Translations under genes and position numbers: made by a program | Notes under the pieces: generated by a model | The model's input: the letters and a program-made list of their open reading frames with translations, nothing else | Databases searched by the model: none | What the model was told of the DNA's origin: nothing | Source: Elysia marginata | Lineage: Eukaryota > Mollusca > Gastropoda > Plakobranchidae | DNA: 52,567 nucleotides | Direction of reading: 5' to 3' | Assembly (NCBI GenBank): GCA_019649035.1 | Contig: BMAT01008245.1 | Coordinates: 45,403-97,969, forward strand | Shown: positions 45,748-52,567 of the stretch, one piece after another | Numbering within the stretch: position 1 is the first letter of the stretch | How the letters are laid out: each line of letters begins with the position of its first letter

Positions 45748-46049
45748 AATTATTGCTACAAAATCCTTGACGTGTCCGTTATAAAGTTACATTTTTTTCT
45801 ATTTATGTCGAGATAAAACTGATCTGCTTCGTGATCAGGAAACTTTTCAAAAGAAATCCTAAACATGATTTTGTATAACACGATTGTAAGTTTGTTTTTT
45901 TTTCTTTTAAGCGAAAAAAGAGAGCGAAGCTCGAAAAATTAACAAAACAAAAATATGGATTATAGTCTCCCACCGCCAAAGGCAGTCTCAAGACTTTACA
46001 TATTTCCCCCAGCAGCACACCAAAGAAAATCTACTCATATTTTAGAGCA
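45748..46049. other. Noncoding stretch, nothing recognised
   Basis: No feature seen. Confidence 0.5.
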
Positions 46050-46180
46050 TTATAGCACGGCTGTCTTTCAGGCGCTTAAATACTAACATTCTACAAATTT
46101 CAAGTATTGTCCATAGCCAGTTATCCATTCTACAGGTGGGTGGACTGAGGAAAGTGTGGATAAAATGAACTCCTAAGTCA
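46050..46180 (-). mobile_element. SINE family A body fragment
   Basis: The plus-strand phrase CCATTCTACAGGTGGGTGGA with GTATTGTCCATAGCCAG corresponds to the reverse of the family A body (ACCCACCTGTAAAATGG and CTACAGGCAGTTC). The head and 3' end are gone. Confidence 0.55.
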
Positions 46181-46674
46181 GTTATAACATGCGTCGTGGT
46201 TAGAAATACATAACACATAACTATCTTTCTTTGCCTACTTTTACGAAACAACTAGATCAACAAGTACCACTTATAGACCGCGCACGTATTTAACACGGCT
46301 GATATGCAACTAAAACAGAACCAGGAAACAGGATTTCCTCTGGGGCTGAAACGAAAAAAGACAAATGACAAGTCTATGAGCTGCCCTGGTTCTTTTTTCA
46401 GTTTATTTCTGCAACAAAGAAGCAACGGCCTTCCTTGATGGGTTTACTCACGACACAGACAGATCAGGCCAACGGACACAATAGTACATTTGGGGGGGGG
46501 GGGGGGNCAGCAAAATCTCTCTGTGTCCGCGAGATTGCTTGTTCAAGTAGGAAGAAAGTAATATTCTTCACTGCTTTTTGTTCATTCAAAAGTTAAAAAC
46601 TTTAATACACAGGATGCCACAGATAGCCCATGCTTCTTCAAACACAGTGCGGGAATGTAAAACTGATTTTTATT
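46181..46674. other. Noncoding stretch with G homopolymer
   Basis: A run of 15 G at 46492-46506 is followed by one N. Nothing else recognised. Confidence 0.6.
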
Positions 46675-47023
46675 TTTCTATCTATCTGTCTATCTATCTA
46701 TCTATGTATCTGTGTGTCTGTCTTTCTATCTGTCTATCTGTCTGTCTGTCTGTCTTTCTATATATCTATCTATAAATCTGTCTGTCTGTCTGTCTGTCTG
46801 TCAGTCTGTCTGTCTATCTATCGATCGATACATCTAGATAACTATCTATAAACTTATTTTTCAATCTATCTATCTAACTATCTATCGACATACGTAGATA
46901 CCTATCTATCTATTAATTTATCCCTATCTATCTATTAATTTATCTTTCATGTTCAATATCTCGGTCTATATATCCATGTATCTAACAATCTAATAAACTA
47001 TCTGTCTATCTATCTAACAATCA
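46675..47023. repeat. Compound (TCTA)n/(TCTG)n tetranucleotide array
   Basis: Blocks of TCTA and TCTG become increasingly interrupted downstream. The Ser/Ile/Cys/Leu-rich frames over it are artefacts. Confidence 0.93.
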
Positions 47024-49686
47024 ATTTTTCATTGATTTTAGGTTTTTATTATGTATGCTCATCTATCTTAAAATAATGATAATACGCTTGTATATATGCC
47101 TAGCACTTTCTATCAAGACATGAACTCAGTTAGAATTAAGAAGAATACAAAGATCAATCTACACATCTCATTAATCAAGATCTGTCTGGTTACCAGCTTA
47201 TTCAGTCACCTATCCATATTTTTTCTCTTTTTGTCACTTTACCTTCCCTATTTCGAGTTATGGGCCTCCTTTGTGTTTGCTCACCTTTCCGCTCTCTTTA
47301 GTTAGCTCTCCGCTCTCTCTCCCTCTCTCTCTTTCTTTCTCACTCTTTCTCTCTCGACGATGTCGGTGTCTGTTATTCTATATGGCTCTCTCTTTCCTCA
47401 TATCTCACTAGCAATCTCTTTTATTAAGTCTGTTAATACCTGCTTTGAAAAATTGTAAAAAAAAAAAAAAACGAAATAAATCTTTGTCTTCCCCTCTACT
47501 CTCTCTTCACACCCCCTGTCTTAACCTATTATTTATCTTTCTATCTCCGCCTCCCCTCCCCCGCCATACCCGTATTAAAAATTGCAACCTATATGACCTG
47601 AAGTAAAACAATCATAGCACGGTCAGATAATGATCATTGAAGATTGCGGGCATTGTGCATAAAACAATAAAACCCCATTACTAATGAAATTGTAGACGTT
47701 TTGAAAACATTTCCTGTCAGTCGAGTTTTAATGATTCTCATTCTTGAGAAAGAACTTGGTTAATTTCTAGTGCATCATCGGCAGATATGGTACTTTGATA
47801 TACAGATGAAAATCATTATATTTCATTATATTCAACAACCGCAGTTTAACATTGAGAATAAGCCAATAAGTCAAACAGTTTTTCAGCCATGACCAAATGG
47901 AAAGAATAATTTATCGTGGCGACACACACATCAGAAAAATCGATAAATGCACTGCAGATTGTCCCAGTATCACCTAAATAATTGGTAAAATTTAATTTCT
48001 ATCTTAGACAGAAAATCGATCCTTCATCACACAATAAAAGCACTCTCGCTCATCAATGGTCCTCCAAGAACCGTAAATTAAATCCTAGTACTGGCTTTGT
48101 TAATGATAAAGTCAAAGAAACAAAACTCTTTTCAAAGAGCGGTATTATGATATTTCATTATTTATTAGGTAGTCTGTGGGTTTTTCATATACAAATGATC
48201 ACAGAAAGCTATCAAAGCTAATTCAGGTTTGCAGAGAGAATGTAACGAAGCTTTGAGATGCTGCATCGCGGGGTGAAATATTGACTTCTTTGTCTTGTGA
48301 TTGCCAGCTCTTAAAATTTTCATGTCATTTTATTTGTGTACATTGAAGTTACAAATTGAAAATAAATTAATGCGTCAAGGTTCTTTTACGTTTTTTTATA
48401 TAAATGTAGAAAACGATTAATTAGTAAGATAATACTATGAGTAAAAAATTCAATGAAGCGAAATTGACTGCCTCGCGTTTCGCTTCCTTTTTATATGCCA
48501 AGGCTCAGTGTTGCAATTGTTTATCAGGATAGAATCTATTTGTCAACCGAAACAAAGGCTAGAAACATTATTCTTTTAGAACTAAACGGAACAGCAGCCC
48601 TAGCTAATGAAGTGTGGATAACAAATTTCAGATGTCAAGGCCTCAGCAGGAATCACATCAATACAAGATCACACAATGAACTTTTAATGTCTTTAAGAGA
48701 AAGGGGGCCACACAACCAACACGAAACTGCTTGAATGATGCGATGCTCTGAGAAATACCTAATTTTTTCTAGAGAAATTAAATGCATGACAGAATTGAAA
48801 CAAAAAATATAAAATTATTGCGTTTAGCGAATAGGTCGACTGGCGGACATTTTGATTTGAGAAAGGGTAATTTGAAAGCAGATTTCTTTCTTTCTCTAGA
48901 AGAACTTTCACTAACAACCCCAAATTGTTTTTCACAAATCAACGCAAACTTATAAAAAAAAATGCCATGTCGTTAACACTAAGACTTTGTGCAATGAAAA
49001 TTGCGAAACCCGACTGATTTGCACTAATAAAGAGATAACATTACACACATAATAGTCTAGTCCTACTTTCGTTTTGTCACCAAACTGTTTCTTGCCGTCG
49101 GCGTTTCTTCAGGTGACTGTTTCCTCTCTGTTGTTTGTAGTATTTTTTGTTTTCTTTTTCATATTTCCGAGAACTGCAGATAGATAGGAAGCCTATAAAA
49201 ACTTACTCATTTAAAATTCCGAGTTGCTTTGGGCGTCTATCATGTGAGAGTAGCCCTACTTGAATATCAACAGAAACATTGCAAAACGATGCTGGTTTTT
49301 TGTATTACAGTCGACAACAACTAGAAAACATCTTTCTTTGGCTATTTGGATTTAAACAAAAATGGATACTAGACATACCTTTAGAGGAGATATTCAAAGT
49401 TTTTAAAGAAAGTATAAAAAATGTTAAAAATATTATACTCTATTGGTGTTTCTTTTTTTATAATCTTTGTGGTCAATTTTCTTTTTTAATGAAGCCATAA
49501 TGCAATCAAGAGAAAGAAAATTAAAATGTTGTGAAAGATAAGTTGAGCAAGCTTTGATAATCGTAGTCAAAAGAAATCGTCAATGATCATAATTTACTTT
49601 CATTTAATAACGGTCTCTATTAGACCGACTAGACACAACTCCTTGTACTAAAATAAGCAGTGGGGGCAGCCACTGCGCAACCAAAT
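47024..49686. other. Mostly noncoding; one protein-like orphan frame
   Basis: A CT-rich tract lies at 47295-47360. At 48498-48734 a 78-codon plus frame has balanced composition (LSVAIVYQDRIYLSTETKAR, ending RERGPHNQHETA) but no clear splice or start context and no known domain. I do not call it a gene. The rest is AT-rich and featureless. Confidence 0.45.
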
Positions 49687-49886
49687 GATTGAAAGTTTTT
49701 AAAGGTATGAATGGTGTGGCGACATGGTATAAGCTATGTTACACTAAGTGGCAAGGCGGTGGGTGCCGAAGGATCTATAACTAAGTCGAAGGTTTGAATC
49801 AAACTAAGCACAGACATTTCGGGCGATTCCACTAAAAAGCCTACTTCTTTCCACTGCTAATTCATACCTTTAAAATCTTTCAAATC
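49687..49886 (+). mobile_element. SINE family C, copy 2, with inverted flanks
   Basis: The SINE body 49713-49876 matches copy 1 at 33982 (GTGGCGACATGGTATAAGC, AAGTGGCAAGGCGGTGGGT, CCACTAAAAAGCCTACTT). The bases just before it (49687-49712, ending TTTTTAAAGGTATGAAT) are nearly the reverse complement of its 3' end and flank (49860-49886, ATTCATACCTTTAAAATC). Copy 1 lacks this 5' arm. Confidence 0.75.
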
Positions 49887-51331
49887 CTTGTATCAGCAGC
49901 TCTAGGAATTGTTGAAATAAGAAAGACTCTTAACTTTGATTGAATGATCATTTTACCCGTTTTCAAATAAATAATATACGTTATTTTAATAAATATTAAT
50001 TTTCTAAGCAGTCATAATGCCTGATGGCATCTAAAAAAATAAGTTTGTAGTTTCCTTATCTGTGATCAAGCAGGGGCGTAACACTGATTTTCAGGAAGCA
50101 CTATTTTCTAAAGTCATATCGTGGCATTTGATTGCTTCGGTAAGCAAACACACCCACTTCAAATAAAATGATTACTTTTAGCTTCATGTAATGTTATTTT
50201 GTTAAATGGTATTATATATAAAAAGGTTTTTGGAAAAGCTTAGTAAAAGAAAGGATAACAAACAAATCGAAGCGCACACTTTGAAGATCAACTAAAGTAA
50301 AGAGGTTGGACATCCATTCTGAAAAGATTGAACAAAAAGCGGACAACATCTTTCAAAACAAGGAGCGTTTAATAATACTCCTTATCCAAGAGTACACAGA
50401 GCCCTCAACAGACAATTACGAGCTAGAGAATTTTAGATTCTATAGCAAACATATTCAAGGGAAGATGTCAGTGTTCTTAAAGCATGTTTTCTCTCTGAAC
50501 TCGAGCTGTTATTTTCCCAACTAAAGCTTACACCCACCCAATCCTGCCAAAAGAATTGTCGACACCGAAGACATTTAATAAGATTTTTTATGTTAACTGG
50601 AAATTTCGTGATTCATTTGTTTATAAAGATTAAATTAAACAATACGAAAATGTAGACCTAGAATTCTAAGAACAGAATATGGTGTATGATGTTAACAATT
50701 AGGTCGATGTAAACAAATAATACGGGAAGATTTCCACGCACTTCTTCATACAGATCATGCTGGCCTACCCTATAACATACCTTAAACCTCTTGCCATTTA
50801 TAAATACAGGAGCGGGGAGGGGGGAGGGAGTAAAAATCGTGGTATGTTTTGAGATATAAAAATGGACGGAGTACAGTTAAAATAAAATAAAGAAAAAAAC
50901 CGTCAGTGTAAAAAAGTTGTAAAAGTGTGAATAACCAATATATATTCACGCCAACTCCGAGTGAGTTTTAAGAAGGAGAAATAACATTTTTTTTCCCTAA
51001 AATTGCACCATTGTAGCTGTAGCCCGTTGTAATTTTACAATCAACGCGGCGATAATGAAAGAGTTCATAAGACGACGGTATCAAACTACCAACGTATTTT
51101 CAAAACTATTTAAGGAATCACTCTGACATTTCTCTTTAAATGCACTATCAAGTTTTCAAAGTCAAAGAAAGGCTTGAAAGATTTAATGTATAAAATTGGC
51201 AGCAGATTAAATTGAGTTTTTCGCCCAAGTGTCTGCCTTTGGTATCATTCGAACCGTGAACTTTATTCCCATGGTGAATTCATACTTTGAATTTTCTGAA
51301 GTTATCATTACTTGTTACGCAGTGGTTACCT
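49887..51331. other. AT-rich noncoding stretch
   Basis: No gene or repeat family seen. A G-rich spot at 50812-50830 is low-complexity. Two short plus frames (49279-49500 just before, and 50306-50524) have no support. Confidence 0.5.
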
Positions 51332-51346
51332 CTACTACTTCATTCA

Positions 51347-51647
51347 CCGGCTCTGTGGCCTAGCGGTAAGACACTCGCTCAGAGATCGGGAGGTGCGTGG
51401 TTCAATCACCGGCCAAATCAAACCAAGGACTTAAAATTAATATTAGCATCTGATCCACTTAGTGTCTGGCATTATGGATTTAGTGTTAAGTCTGGTCCGC
51501 CCGATGTAAAGGTAATAGGACTGGGTGTGGTGTACGCAAGCGCTCCTTAGGTCACAGTGTGGCAGCACGCTTTCAATTGTCCCCAGCGCCGTCTCTGATA
51601 TAACCTCGAAGTTGACTGGGATGTTAAAAATCGAGTAAACAAACAAA
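51347..51647 (+). mobile_element. SINE family D, copy 4, full length, perfect target duplication
   Basis: The head has TGGCCTAGCGGTAAGACAC (A box) and GGTTCAATCACCGGC (mutated B box). The body is as in copies 1 and 3; the 3' end is GACTGGGATGTTAAAAATC with an AAAC tail. Perfect 15-base repeats CTACTACTTCATTCA lie at 51332-51346 and 51648-51662. This is the best-preserved target duplication in the window, so the copy is probably the youngest of the four. Confidence 0.93.
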
Positions 51648-51754
51648 CTACTACTTCATTCAAAATATCTCAACAACCAAATATCGATTTGTTAGCAACG
51701 GTTCTGATTTATATCTACGTCGCAACTTGGGAAACAAAATGTCCTGAAATCAGT

Positions 51755-52181
51755 CCAAATGAGTCTTTAGTTGCAAATAGAAAGTAGTTAGATAATGGTA
51801 TCACAGAAACGTTTATTTTCTCTGCTTTCAATCACAAGAAACAGAAAAGATCTATCATGCTTCTGTATAAAGTTAGAGCCGTTTGAAGTCGGTAGGGTTT
51901 GGAATTGTGAAATTTCAGAAAGGGGAGAAAACAGCAACTAAAGTTTAGACAACTATAAAGGTATCAAGGCCTTAGCAACCGTATCAATTAAAATAGACTC
52001 CTAAAATGAAATTTAAACATCAATTAGGTTTGAAAACTCTTTAGAAATGGTTTAAGCGTCAATATCTAAAATAAAAAAAATGACGTTTGGACACCCACTG
52101 AAATTTAAAAGCATTTATCTCCAAACTAAGCCTTTCTACTTATGACTTATTTACCGTTTGGACAGAATGCAAGACAAATCT
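51755..52181 (+). repeat. Unnamed dispersed repeat 2, copy 2
   Basis: Second copy of the repeat at 45064-45478, same orientation, with a small insertion (TTCTACTTATGACTTATT region, about 52134-52155) relative to copy 1. Confidence 0.75.
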
Positions 52182-52567
52182 CTTCCGCGCCTCTTCTTGT
52201 AGATTGCGCACCCTTTTCTGCAGCATGATAGGGAACAATTCACGCAGTTAAGATAAAACGCTATTAGATAACTTTTGATACACAATCCCATACCAATAGG
52301 TAGATTAGGGTTTAATTATTGAAAAACATTGAGAACTAAAATAAAAATCAGACTCTTTCATGTTAAAAAACAACAAACAAACACAGTAGCTGTTGAAGGG
52401 TGAACCATCGAAATACTGATCATATTAGCACAATCCGGATATTTAACTTCAAATAATGATATGAGCGAGTCATCCATATGAATTACAAAATGGATGAAAC
52501 CGGTAATCTAAATATAATTAGTTGTGAACACACCTACACAAAAGAAAAACCACATTCTTGACTGGGT
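52182..52567. other. Window end, nothing recognised
   Basis: AT-rich DNA with no feature seen. Confidence 0.5.

Overview
The window reads as AT-rich, intron- and repeat-dominated nuclear DNA of an animal. Bacterial, plasmid or phage origin is excluded by four families of tRNA-derived SINEs, a decayed CR1/L2-type LINE with endonuclease and reverse transcriptase, splice-site-bounded open segments, long microsatellites, and the absence of operons, Shine-Dalgarno sites or tightly packed ORFs. The SINE and LINE types and the abundant microsatellites fit a lophotrochozoan, perhaps a gastropod mollusc. That placement is inference; no gene here fixes the taxon. N runs at 12315-12387 and 41850-42060, plus short N calls at 19345-19346 and 46507, are assembly gaps.

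Layout. 0-3 kb: a long palindrome (about 212-423), then a minus-strand six-cysteine exon (477-582). 3-8.9 kb: mostly noncoding, with trinucleotide arrays and two copies of an unnamed dispersed repeat (711-862 and 7328-7473). 8.9-11.85 kb: a dead minus-strand LINE. 11.87-13.43 kb: rearranged old repeat copies next to the LINE. 16.5-18.3 kb: the best gene of the window, a large minus-strand exon of 527 codons for a membrane-anchored or secreted, basic-site-rich protein I cannot name. 20.7-22.3 kb: a probable pogo-like MITE relic and GA-rich satellite DNA. 26.9-29.1 kb: several weak minus-strand exon candidates. 30.9-36.0 kb: a cluster of SINE families A, B and C, with one C copy nested in an A copy. 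36.3-36.9 kb: a 37-bp minisatellite. 37.8-43.7 kb: SINE D copies, a 38-bp minisatellite, weak plus-strand exon candidates and the large gap. 44.5-52.2 kb: an inverted repeat, a second unnamed dispersed repeat in two copies (45.06 and 51.76 kb), a TCTA/TCTG array, a C copy with inverted flanks and a young SINE D copy with a perfect 15-bp target duplication.

No set of genes here forms a recognisable pathway. The candidate exons are isolated and their phases do not join into one transcript. The supported biology is mostly mobile-element biology: a LINE, SINEs that used LINE-type priming (5'-truncated copy with target duplication), nesting, and tail expansion. The most useful gene leads are the 527-codon exon and the six-cysteine exon. 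I found no convincing previously undescribed system.
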